From assembly GCF_003265705.1 (NCBI RefSeq), contig NW_020312817.1, positions 49,047,172 to 49,111,171 on the forward strand: a stretch of 64,000 bases of DNA, written 5' to 3'. Shown here in pieces: positions 43,305-53,862 of the stretch. The translations under genes and the position numbers were made by a program. The notes beneath the pieces are model-generated. The model made no database searches and was not told the origin of the DNA. It saw nothing but the letters and a program-made list of their open reading frames with translations. Position 1 is the first letter of the stretch. Every line of letters starts with the position of its first letter. The stretch comes from Callorhinus ursinus (Eukaryota > Chordata > Mammalia > Carnivora > Otariidae).

Positions 43305-46300
43305 ATGGCACTAAATTCATATCTTTCAATAGTTACCCTGAATGTAAATGGGCTAAATGCCCCAATCAAAAGACACAGGCTATCAGATTGGATTAAAAAA
43401 CAAGACCCATCAATATGCTGTCTGCAAGAGACTCATTTTAGACCCAAAGACACCCCCACATTGAAAGTGAGGGGGTAGAAAACCATTTACCATGCAAATG
43501 GACACCAAAAGAAAGCTGGGGTGGCAATCCTTATATCAGACAAATTAGATTTTAAAACAAAGACTGTAATATGAGATGAAGAAGGACACTATATCCTACT
43601 TAAAGGGTCTATCCAGCAAGAAGATCTAACAATTGTAAATATCTATGCCCCTAACATGGGAGCAGCCAATTATATAAGGCAATTAATAACAAAAGCAAAG
43701 AAACACATTGACAACAATACAATAATAGTGGGGACTTTAACACCCCCCTGACTGAAATGGACGGATCATCTAAGCAAAAGACCAACAAGGAAATAAAGAC
43801 TTTAAACGACACCCTAGACCAAATGGACTTCACAGACATATTCAGAACATTCCATCCCAAAGCAACAGAAAACACCTTCTTCTCTAGTGCCCATGGAACA
43901 TTCTCCAGAATAGATCACATCCTAGCTCACAGAATCAGGTCTCAACTGGTACCAAAAGATTGGGATTATTCCCTGCATATTTTCAGACCACAATGCTTTG
44001 AAACTAGAACTCAGTCACAAGAGGAAAGTCGGAAAGAACTCAAATCCGTGGAGGCTAAAGAGCATCCTACTAAAGAATGAATGGGTCAACCAGGAAATTA
44101 AGGAAGAATTAAAAAAATTCATGGAAACCAATGAAAATGAAAACACAACTGTCAAAATCTTTGGGATGCAGCAAAGGCAGTCCTGAGAGGAAAGTATATA
44201 GCAATACAAGCCTTTCTCAAGAAACAAAAAAGGTCTCAAATACACAACCTAACCCTACACCTAAAGGAGCTAGAGAAAAAACAGCAAATAAAGCCTAAAC
44301 CCAGCAGGAGAAGAGAAATAATAAAGATCAGAGCAGAAATCAATGAAATAGAAACCAAAAGAACAGTAGAACAGATCAACGAAACAAGGAGCTGGTTCTT
44401 TGAAAGAATTAACAAGATTGATAAACCCCTGGCCAGACTTATCAAAAAGAAAAGAGAAATGACCCAAATCAACAAAATCATGAACGAAAGAGATCACAAC
44501 CAACACCAAAGAAATACAAACAATTATAAGAACATATTACGAGCAACTCTATGCCAGCAAATTAGATAACCTGGAAGAAATGGATGCATTCCTAGAGATG
44601 TATCAACTACCAAAATTGAACCAGGAAGAAATAGAAAACCTGAACAGACCAATAACCCCTAAGGAAATTGAGGCAGTCATCAAAAATCTCCCAACAAACA
44701 AAAGCCCGGGGCCAGATGGCTTCCCAGGGGAATTCTACCAAACATTTAAAGAAGAATTAATACCTATTCTTCTGAAACTGTTCCAAAAAATAGAAATGGA
44801 AGGAAAACTTCCAAACTCATTTTATGAGGCCACCATTACCTTGATCCCAAAACCAGACAAAGACCCCATCAAAAAGGAGAATTACAGACCGATATCCTTG
44901 ATGAACATGGATGCAAAAATTCTCACCAAAATACTAGCCAATAGGATCCAACAGTACATTAAAAGGATTATTCACCACGACCAAGTGGGATTTATCCCTG
45001 GGCTGCAAGGTTGGTTCAACATCCGCAAATCAATCAATGTGATACAACACATTAACAAAAGAAAGAACAAGAATCATATGATCCTCTCAATAGATGCAGA
45101 AAAAGCATTTGACAAAGTACAGCATCCTTTCTTGATCAAAACTCTTCAGAGTATAGGGATAGAGGGTACATACCTCAATATCATAAAAGCCATCTATGAA
45201 AAACCTACAGCAAGTATCATTCTCAATGGGGAAAAACTGAGAGCTTTCCCTCTAAGGTCAGGAACGCGGTAGGGATGTCCACTATCACCACTGCTATTCA
45301 ACATAGTATTAGAAGTCCTAGCCACAGCAATCAGACAACAAAAAGAAATCAAAGGCATCCAAATCGACAAAGAGGAAGTCAAACTCTCACTCTTTGCAGA
45401 TGATATGATACTTTATGTGGAAAACCCAAAAGACTCCACCCCAAAACTGCTAAAACTCTTACAGGAATTCAGTAAAGTGGCAGGATATAAAATCAATGCA
45501 TAGAAATCAGTGGCATTCCTATACACCAACAACAAGACAGAAGAGAGAGAAATTAAGGAGTCAATCCCATTTACAATTGCACCCAAAACCATAAGATACC
45601 TAGGAATAAATGTAACCAAAGAGGCAAAGGATCTGTACTCAGAAAACTATAAAATACTCATGAAAGAAATTGAGGAAGACACAAAGAAATGGAAAAACGT
45701 TCCATGCTCATGGATTGGAAGAACAAACATTGTGAAGATGTCAATGCTACCTAGAGCAATCTACACATTCAGTGCGATCCCCATCAAAATACCATCCACT
45801 TTTTTCAAAGAAATGGAACAAATAATCCTAAAATTTGTATGGAACCAGAAGAGACCCCGAATAGCCAGAGGAATGTTGAAAAAGAAAAGCAAAGCTGGCG
45901 GCATCACAATTCCAGACTTCCAACTCTATTACAAAGCTGTCATCATCAAGACAGTATGGTACTGGCACAAAAACAGACACATAGATCAATGGAACAGAGT
46001 AGAGAGCCCAGAAATGGACCCTAAACTCTATGGTCAACTAATCTTTGACAAAGTAGGAAAAAATGTCCAACGGAAAAAAGACTGTCTCTTCAACAAATGG
46101 TGTTGGGAAAATTGGACAGCCACATGCAGAAGAATGAAACTGGACCATTTCCTTACACCACACACAAAAATAGACTCCAAGTGGTTGAAAGACCTAAATG
46201 TGAGACAGGAGTCCATCAAATCCTAAAGGAGAACACCGGCAACAACCTCTTCGACCTCAGCCACAGCAACTTCTTCCTAGAAACATCGCCAAAGGCAAAG

Positions 46301-47113
46301 GAAGCAAGGGCAAAAATGAACTCTTGGGACTTCATCAAGATAAAAAGCTTTTGCACAGCAAAAGAAACAGTCCACAAAACCAAAAGACAACTGACAGAAT
46401 GGGAGAAAGTATTTGCAAATGACATATCAGATAAAGGGCTAGTATCCAAAATCTATAAAGAACTTATCAAACTCAACACCCAAAGAACAAATGATCCAAC
46501 CAAGAAATGGGCAGAAGACATGAACAGACATTTTTCCAAAGAAGACATCCAAATGGCCAAAAGGCACATGAAAAAGTGCTCAACATCGCTCGGCATCAGG
46601 GAAATCCAAATCAAAACCTCAATGAGATACCTCCTCACACCAGTCAGAATGGCTAAAATTAACAAGTCAGGAAATGACAGATGTTGGCGGAGATGTGGAG
46701 AAAGGGGAACTCTCCTACACTGTTGGTAGGAATGCAAGCTGGTGCAACCACTCTGGAAAACAGTATGGAGGTTCCTCAAAAAGTTGAAAATAGAGCTACC
46801 GTACGACCCAGCAATTGCACTACTGGGTATTTACCCCAAAGATACAAATGTAGGGATCCGAAGGGGTACGTGCACCCCAATGTTTATAGCAGCAATGTCC
46901 ACAATAGCCAAACAGTGGAAAGAGCCAAGATGTCCATCGACAGATGAATGGATAAAGAAGACGGGGTATATATACACAATGGAATATTATGCAGCCATCA
47001 AAAGGAATGAGATCTTGCCATTTGCAACGACGTGGATGGAACTGGAGGGTGTTATGCTGAGTGAAATAAGTCAATCAGAGAAAGACATGTATCATATGAC
47101 CTCACTGATATGA
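43305..47113 (+). pseudogene. LINE-1 ORF2 (endonuclease / reverse transcriptase), disabled
   Basis: ORF2p cuts target DNA and reverse-transcribes L1 RNA. The start ATG at 43305 opens MALNSYLSIVTLNVNGLNAP, with the endonuclease glutamate in LQETH. In-frame stops lie at 43476 (TAG), 43572 (TGA), 45270, 45501 and 46727 (all TAG). Frameshifts are inferred near 43731 (inside the GDFN catalytic motif), 43983 (next to the SDH motif), 44163, 44488 and 46216. The RT core is open from 44580 to 45269 ([24 protein letters not shown]), and FADD is at 45393-45404. The C terminus ends MYHMTSLI at 47113. Total length matches a normal ORF2 (about 1,270 codons). Several stops look like CAG/CGA or TGG decay. 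No functional product is possible from this copy. Confidence 0.95.
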
Positions 47114-47580
47114 GGAATTCTTAATCTCAGGAAACAAACTGAGGGTTGCTGGAGTGGGGGTGGGGTGGGAGGGATGGGGTGGCTGCGTGATAGACATTGG
47201 GGAGGGTTTGTGCTATGGTGAGCACTGTGAATTGTGGAAGACTGTTGAATCACAGATCTGTACCTCTGAAACAAATAATGTAATATATGTTAAGAAAAAA
47301 AAGAAGAAGAAGAAGATAGCAGGAGGGGAAGAATGAAGGGGGGTAAACTGGAGGGGGAGATGAACCATGAGAGATGATGGACTCTGAAAAACAAACTGAG
47401 GGTTCTAGAGGGGAGGGGGGAGGGGGGATGGGTTAGCCTGGTGATGGGTATTAAGGAGAGCACGTTCTGCGTGGAGCACTGGGTGTTGTGCACAAGCAGT
47501 GAATCATGGAACACTACATCAAAACCTAATGATGTAATATATGGTGATTAACATAACAATAAAAAATAAAAATAAATAAA
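47114..47580 (+). other. LINE-1 3' UTR with two similar G-rich modules
   Basis: Two blocks (about 47130-47300 and 47385-47570) share AAACAAACTGAGGGTT, a G-tract, a GTGAGCACTG/GGAGCACTG step, TGAATCA and GATGTAATATATG-like text. The G-tracts are at 47156-47179 and 47410-47432. An A/G-rich stretch (47290-47340) separates the modules, and the second ends in the A-rich tail. Confidence 0.75.
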
Positions 47581-49646
47581 TAAATACTTACATACATATC
47601 TAACAAAATATGCATAAGATCTGTAGGAGGAAAACTACAAATCTCTAATGACAAAATCAAAGAAGATCTAAATCAATGGAGAGATATTCCATATTCATCG
47701 CTAGGGAGACAATATTGTCAAGATGTCAGTTCTTCCCAACTTGATCTACAGACTTGATCTTCCCAGCTTGGATCTATCAGACTTGATAATTCCAGCAAAT
47801 TATTTTGCAAATACTATAAATTAATTCTAAGCTTTCTATAGAGAAGTAAAAGACCCACAATAGCCAACATGATACTGAAGAAGAACAAAGTTGGAGGACT
47901 GACACTACCCAATTTCAAGACTTATTATAAAGCTACAATAATCAAGACAGTGAATTACTGGCAAAAGAATAGACAAGGGGATCAGTGGAAAAGATTGGAG
48001 AGTCCAGATATAGACCCCCAAAAATACAATCAACTGCTCTTTGACTAAGGAGCAAAGGCAATATAATGGAGCAAAGGCAGTCTTTTGAATAAATAGTGCT
48101 GGAACAACTGGACATCACATGCAAAAAAAAAATTAATCTAGACACAGAACTTACAGTCTTCACAAAAATTAACTCAAAATAGATCCCAGATGTATCTTTT
48201 TTTAGTATTTAATTCAAGCTTATATTTGTAGTTTCTAAAATGTTGATCTACAGACCACTTCCTTGTTACACATGTACACTAATGAAAACAAAAGGCAAAA
48301 AGAATCACTACCATCCCTACAAAAAGAAGGGCTCCTTTTCTAACTATTTCAAATGTAAACCGCAAAACCATAAAACCCCTAGAAGACAAACAGGAGAAAT
48401 CATAGATGACCCTGGGTAGGGCAATGACTTTTTAGATGCAACACCAAAGGCATCATCCATGAAAGAAATAATTGATAAGCTGGACTTCATTAAAACTAAA
48501 AATGTCTGCTCTGCAAAAGACAATGTCTTTTGACAATGTCAAAAGACAAGCCATGGACTGGGTGAAAATACTTGCAAAAGACACATCTCATGAAGGACTG
48601 TTATCCAAAATAGATAATTAAAACTCAACAACAAGAAAACAAACCTACTTAAAAATGAGCCAAAGGCCTGAGCAGACAGAGACTCTACCAAAAAAGATAT
48701 ATGGATGGCAAATAGGCAAATGAAATAATACTCCACATCCTATGTCAGCAAGGAAATGCAAATTGAAACAAGTGAAATACCAGTATACACCTACAGAACA
48801 GCCAATATGCAGACACTGACAGCACCAAATCCTGAGGAAGATGGTGAGCAACAGGAACTCTCATGCATTGCTGGTGGGAATGCAAAATGGCAAACCCATT
48901 TTAGAAGACATTTTGGCAGTTATTTTTACAAAATTAAACACAATCTTACTGTATCATTCTGTACTTACCAAAAGGAATTGTAAACCGTGTCCACACAAAA
49001 ACCTGCACATGGATGTTTAGAGAACTTTATTCATAATTGCCCAAACTTGGAAGCGACCAGGATATCCTTCAGTGGGTGAATAAAAAAATAAACTGTAGTA
49101 TATCCAGACAATGAAATATCGTTCAGCACTAAAAAGAAATGGGCTATCAAGCCATCAAAAGATAGGGAAGAAGCTAAAATGTATATTATAATATGGTGAA
49201 AAGAAGCCAATCAGAAAAGACTACATACTGCATGATTTCACTATATGACATTCTAGAAAAGGCAAAACTATGGAGACAGTAAATGATCAGTGGTTGCCAG
49301 GGGTTGGATGGGGGGATGTGGGGAGGGATGAATAGGTGGAGCACAGAGGATTTTTAGGGCAGCGAAAATCCTCCATACAACAGTATGTAATGATGGATAC
49401 CTGTTGTTATACATACATTTATACAGTTATACAGAATGTACAACACTAAGAGTGAACCCTAATGTACCCAGTGGAGTGGGAGTGATTATGATATATCAGT
49501 GTAGTACCACTCTGGTGGGGGATGCTGATAATGGGGGCGGCTATGCATGTGTGGGGTCAGCGAGTATATGAGAAACTTCTGTACCTTCTTTTCAATTTTG
49601 CTGTGAACATAAAACTGCTCTAAACAAATTAAAGTCTTACTGAAAT
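47581..49646 (+). repeat. Old LINE-1, part after the younger insertion
   Basis: It continues the 40360 element through ORF2 C-terminal DNA: TCAAGATGTCAGTTCTTCCC, GGCAAAAGAATAGACAAGG, TTTATTCATAATTGCCC, GTGGTTGCCAGGGGTTGGATG and the 3' UTR ending CTGTGAACATAAAACTGCTC, AAATTAAAGTC. Numerous stops and indels mark it as old. A roughly 150-bp stretch at about 48193-48350 does not match L1 (see findings). Confidence 0.85.
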
Positions 49647-49649
49647 GAA

Positions 49650-50095
49650 AATGCAGGGATCCTTATTCAACAATTATTAAGAATTTCAAGATGGCAAGAG
49701 CAGGGCATTAAGTCAAGCAAGGGCTCTTCAAAGCATGGTTGCATGCCCATGAAGCCAGCCTCTTTGTCCCACTGGATTCCTGGGAGGAGAGTCACAGGGG
49801 GAGAAACTAGGAAGCTGAGTCACATCCGTGGCAGACCTCCATGGGGACACCCATTCATTCCTGCAAGCAGACCACAGGGACTGCCCTGGTTTCTGCCCTT
49901 CACTTTCCAAGGCTTTGTTGTCCTATTCTCCAGCTTTGCCTATAATTCTGTGAACTCTCACTTCCTTCCAATAAATTCCCTTTTGCTTTTGTTCTGCTTT
50001 CTCTTTCCTTGTAAGTTTCTGTGGCTTGCATTAAGAAAGCCTAATTGACCAGAAAGTTTACAAGTCATGCCCATGTATTTTTTTTTTTTTTTTTT
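49650..50095 (+). repeat. LTR-like 3' end plus poly-T
   Basis: CTTCCTTCCAATAAATTCCC followed by TTTGCTTTTGTTCTGC and GTTTCTGTGGCTTGCATT resembles the R/U5 end of an old ERV LTR; the family is not determined. A 19-base T run follows at about 50076-50094. Confidence 0.4.
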
Positions 50096-50329
50096 ACAAA
50101 ACTCAATTCTAAGCACAGGAAATAGAGCAGTGAACAATCAGTAAGATTCCTGCTCTCGCAGAGCTTCCTTACCATAATGTAAACAATAAGTAAATAAATA
50201 ATTTCAAAGGGTAGCAGGTGCTATGGAGAAAATAACTGGGACCAGGGGATAGAGGGCACGTTAGAGGGGAGGCAGGGCTCCTGCTCAGGGCTTCCTGCTC
50301 ACTGGTCCATCTGCCTGCAGTGCTGGTTC

Positions 50330-50680
50330 CCAGACGTTCCTTGTGCTTTTGTCTCACTTTGTCCAGCTTCAAGGGCCACCTTCTTAAGGAGGCCTCCCCT
50401 GCTTACCCAACCCAAGATGGTACTCCCTTCTCTCCCTGTTCTCATTTCCTCTCTCCTTGCCCTGATTTAATTCTCTTCCCAGTATTTGTCAGCACCTGCT
50501 ACATGATACAGGTACATGCTTACTTACTAAGTATTCTACTCTCCCCTGCTTGACCAATGCTCCCTGGAGAGTAGGGGTTCCATCCGTTTGTTCATTGCTG
50601 TATCAGGGTACGGAGAACAGCGTCTGGCAATGAGTGGGTCTCAATAATAATCGCTGAATGAATGAGTGAGAGAATGAATG
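50330..50680 (+). repeat. L2 LINE 3' end
   Basis: TTAAGGAGGCCTCCCCTGC, GACCAATGCTCCCTGGAGAG, TGTTCATTGCTGTATCAGGG and CTGAATGAATGAGTGAG follow L2 in order. Confidence 0.7.
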
Positions 50681-51617
50681 ACTCAGAGCGGTGAGAGAAG
50701 GCCTCTCCAAGGAAGCAACTTTAAGGCTGAAACCTAAATGAGAAGGAGACAGCTATGTGTAGAATGTTCCAAACAAAGGTAGCAGCAAGTGTAAAATGCT
50801 GAAATGCGAACCAGCTTCTTGTGTTTAAAGAACAGAAAGAAAAGCATCTTGGCACTCATCTCTCCCCAAGCTGAGGTGAAAAGAGGCTGAAGGATTACTA
50901 CGGCAGACCAGACCATGTGGGCTTTGACTACCAGAAGCGATGCCCCCTGTCATCCTCTGTGTTCCCCGGGAAGGGGGAGGCCACCCACCACTCTCCCATG
51001 GCTTTTTCAGGGCCTCCAAGTGCCCAGGCTGAGATGGCAACTGGATGTAAGGGGTCCAGCTGGGGGCTGCCAGTGTGGCAGCTGGAGGTTGGCCGGATGC
51101 AAGGAGGATGAAATAACAAGCACCTGCTTAGTAAGGGGTTGCTAACAGAACCTGCCAGCACTTCAAGTCTAGAGGATGCTATTTGAGGGGGGCGGGGCGG
51201 GGTGGGGTTTAGAAAGTGATGGATCATCAAAGATATCAGAGACACGGAGATCAACGGAATGTCTGTGGTTCATGATGGAGCTTCTGCAATCTCAAATCAG
51301 TTCTATGTTGGCCCAAGTCAGACAGTGAGACAGAAATTGGCTAGTACCTGACTGTGCCATCGTGGGACTGGTTAGTACTAGGCATACATGCAGCCAATTC
51401 TCTGTCCCTCAGTCATGACATAAGTCTCTTCTTGGCCATAGCATTCCACTGCTGCTAAACCCAGAAAGTGACCTAAAACCCCTCTCGAAGCATTGCCCCA
51501 GGCAGCCACCACTAACTGAATGGAGTCGGCATGTAACATGGCTTTGCCGATCCTGACCTGCAGCCTGATGTCCATAAGTCACCAAGACATGGTTTTAAAT
51601 CCCTGGGCAGTAATTTT
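50681..51617. other. Intergenic, partly ancient repeat
   Basis: 50690-50900 (GGCCTCTCCAAGGAAGCAAC, TAGAATGTTCCAAACAAAGG) looks like the start of the unnamed family seen at 30.8 and 37.4 kb. The rest has no recognised feature. Confidence 0.4.
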
Positions 51618-51633
51618 GAAAAGTGGAGTCTTT

Positions 51634-51748
51634 TGGGGAGCCTGGTTGGCTCAGTCGGTACAGCATGCGACTCTTGATCTCCAGGTTGTGAGTTCCACCC
51701 CTACACTGGGTGTAGAGATTACTTAAAAATAAAATCTTTTAAAAAGAA
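51634..51748 (+). mobile_element. Can-SINE, old short variant
   Basis: GGGAGCCTGGTTGGCTCAG, GTTGTGAGTTCCACCCC, TTACTTAAAAATAAAATC and a short body without a CT tract. A near-perfect target duplication (AAAAGTGGAGTCTTT and AAAGGTGGAGTCTTT) at 51619-51633 and 51749-51763. Confidence 0.9.
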
Positions 51749-51792
51749 AAAGGTGGAGTCTTTCCACCTATAGATCTGAAAGCTGATGATTT

Positions 51793-52003
51793 TTTTTAAG
51801 ATTTTATTTATTTATTTGACACAGGGAGAGAGAGAGAGCACAAGCAGGGGGAGCAGCAGGCAGAGGGAGAGGGAGAGGGAGAGGGAAAAGCAGACTCCCC
51901 ACCGAGCAGAGAGCCCAAAGCGGGGCTCCATCCCAGGGCCCTGAGATCATGACCTGAGCTGAAGGCAGATGCTTAACCAATGGAGCCACCCAGGTGCCCC
52001 TTG
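51793..52003 (-). mobile_element. Can-SINE
   Basis: The minus strand reads GGGGCACCTGGGTGGCTCC to a GAGGGA/TCCCTC body and A tail. The flanking direct repeat is short (GATGATTTT at 51784 and 52007). It lies 45 bp from the oppositely oriented SINE. Confidence 0.9.
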
Positions 52004-52014
52004 ATGGATGATTT

Positions 52015-52330
52015 TAAACATCTTTCTTGAGGTATAACAAACATAAAGACAAGTTGCCCAGATTGTCAGATTACAGCTAGATGATTTGTCCTTAAGTGAA
52101 CACATGCATGCAACAACTACACAGGTCAAGAAATAGAGCATTGCCAGCACCTAAGAGCTCCCCTACAGCTCAATCACTTCACCATCCCCTCCCTAAGGGA
52201 CCATCCTAAATTCGGGCCCCACAGGTAAGTCCTGCCTGTTTCCAACTTTATATAAATAAAAACATATAGTATGTATGCTCTTGTGTTTGGCTTCTTTCAG
52301 CCATTACGTTGTGAAATTCATCAATGTGAC
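52015..52330 (-). repeat. Old LINE-1 fragment, antisense
   Basis: TTTCTTGAGGTATAACAAACAT, AATAGAGCATTGCCAGCACC, CTTCTTTCAGCCATTACG and ATTCATCAATGTGA are antisense L1 3' sequence. Confidence 0.6.
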
Positions 52331-52379
52331 TTAGCAGGGCAGGAGGTGTACTGCTAGAACACGTGGGGCCCTAGAGGCC

Positions 52380-53000
52380 ACCCTAAGAACTTGAGCTTTC
52401 ATTCCAAGCACGATGGAAAGCCAGGATGTTTGTTTTGAGCAGAGATGGGACACAGGGACTTAAGATTCCAAACGATCATCCTGGCTGCTGTGTTAAGAAC
52501 AGCCAGTAGGCACACAATGGTGAATGCAAGGAGACCAGTGGGGAGGTTTCCGCAATAACCCAGAGAGTGAAGGGGGCTCGGAGAAGGGTGGGAGTAGTTA
52601 TGGGGGAAAGAAGGGATCTGCTTCTAGTTCTATTTGGAAAGTAGAGCCAAGTAAGTTTGCTGGTGAACTGGAGGTCAGCATGAGAGAGAGAGAGAGAGGA
52701 GACAGTAATAATAACTGCAAACTTTTTGCCCTGAGTTACTGGAGAGTAGAGCTGAGTCCTCTGAGATGGGGAAGGCTGCTGAAGGGACATATTTGGGGCA
52801 GAGAATCAAAAGTTCTGTTTAAGGCATGTCAAATTTGAGATGCCTAATAGTCATCCAAGTAGAAACATCACACAGGCAGTTAGTTATATGAATATGGGGT
52901 TCAAGAGAGAAGTCAGAGCGAAGTTACCAGCTTGAAAAGCATCAGCATTATCGATGGTGTTTAAAGCCACGGGACAGTCTGCCATCACTAGGGAAGTGAG
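52380..53000 (+). repeat. Ancient dispersed repeat, same unnamed family
   Basis: CTTTCATTCCAAGCACGATGG, ATCCTGGCTGCTGTGTTAAG, GCATGTCAAATTTGAGATGCC, TAGTCATCCAAGTAGAAAC and GGTGTTTAAAGCCACGGGAC repeat the order seen at 30.8 kb. A short (GA)n lies at 52682-52698. Confidence 0.5.
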
Positions 53001-53089
53001 GTGAGGCTGGGGTTTGAGCTGAGTCCGAAGGATGAGTGTGATCTCATAAGCAGAAAAGAAAGAAAAGAGATATTAAATATTAATACTCA

Positions 53090-53235
53090 AGTAGCCAATG
53101 TTTTAAAACTAAATGCTTTACATAGATTATTTCACTGTCGTGTCCACAATGTACCTATGAACTTTGACCTCTAATGTCCCAAGTCACTTGCATAACTTAG
53201 CAGCGGAGTTGGCCCAGGTCGTACTACTAGAGGAA
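53090..53235 (-). repeat. MIR-like fragment, antisense
   Basis: ATGCTTTACATAGATTATTTC and CCAAGTCACTTGCATAACTTAG resemble the reverse complement of MIR. Confidence 0.5.
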
Positions 53236-53439
53236 ACCAAGGAGCTCTGGCTACCCTATGTATGTCTGAAGGAAAATGAGCAGACCCTGCTTTCTGTTTA
53301 TCCCTCCACTCTTGACTAGAAGCTACCATCCCGTGTTTTGAGTAAGCCGAGTCCCTGTCCCCTCACACCCTTGCCCCACCCCTCCTTACCTGCTCGGGAA
53401 GGCACTTGACTACCCAGGAGAAGAGCTGTACCATCATGG

Positions 53440-53862
53440 ACAGTTGTATATGTCAACTTAACAAGGCCATGGTACCCAGTTATTCAATCAAACACTACGT
53501 GCTGCCAGGTGTTGCTATGAGGGTATTTTGAAGTTGTGGCTAAATCTGTAATCAGTTGACTTGCGGAGATTATTCTTGATTATGTGGGTGGGCCTCATTC
53601 AATCAATTGAAGGCCCTTAGGAGCAAAACTGGGGTTTCCCTGAAGAACAGTCTTCTGCCTGAAGACAGCAGCATCAATTTCTGCCCAAGAGTTTCCAGCC
53701 TGCTGGCCAGCCCCCCAGTTCAGACTTGCCAGCCCCCACAATAACATAAGCCAATTCCTTGAAATACATCTCTTTATGTATGTGTATACACACACACAAA
53801 CACACCCCCTAGTGGCTCTGGTTCCCTGGAGAACCCTGACTGAGCTAGCTCCTGAGTTTGTT
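53440..53862 (+). repeat. ERVL-type (MLT2-like) LTR, copy 2
   Basis: ATATGTCAACTTAACAAGGCC, TTATTCTTGATTATGTGGGTG, CAATTGAAGGCCCTTAGGAGC, CACACACAAACACACC and TCCCTGGAGAACCCTGACTG repeat the layout of the 38.3-kb copy in the same orientation. Family name tentative. Confidence 0.6.

Larger units (their letters stand above)
40482..47580 (+). mobile_element. Full-length carnivore LINE-1, 7.1 kb
   Basis: A complete non-LTR retrotransposon is bounded by a perfect 16-bp target duplication TAAATACTTACATACA (40466-40481 and 47581-47596). The order is: 5' UTR (40482-42333, GC- and CpG-rich to about 41520, then T-rich), ORF1 (about 42334-43223), short spacer, ORF2 (43305-47113), 3' UTR and A-rich tail with AATAAA (47558-47563). 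It inserted into an old L1 in the same orientation. It cannot be autonomous now because ORF1 is shifted at its 5' end and ORF2 has at least five stops and five frameshifts. Its clear structure and intact duplication make it much younger than its host L1. Confidence 0.95.
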
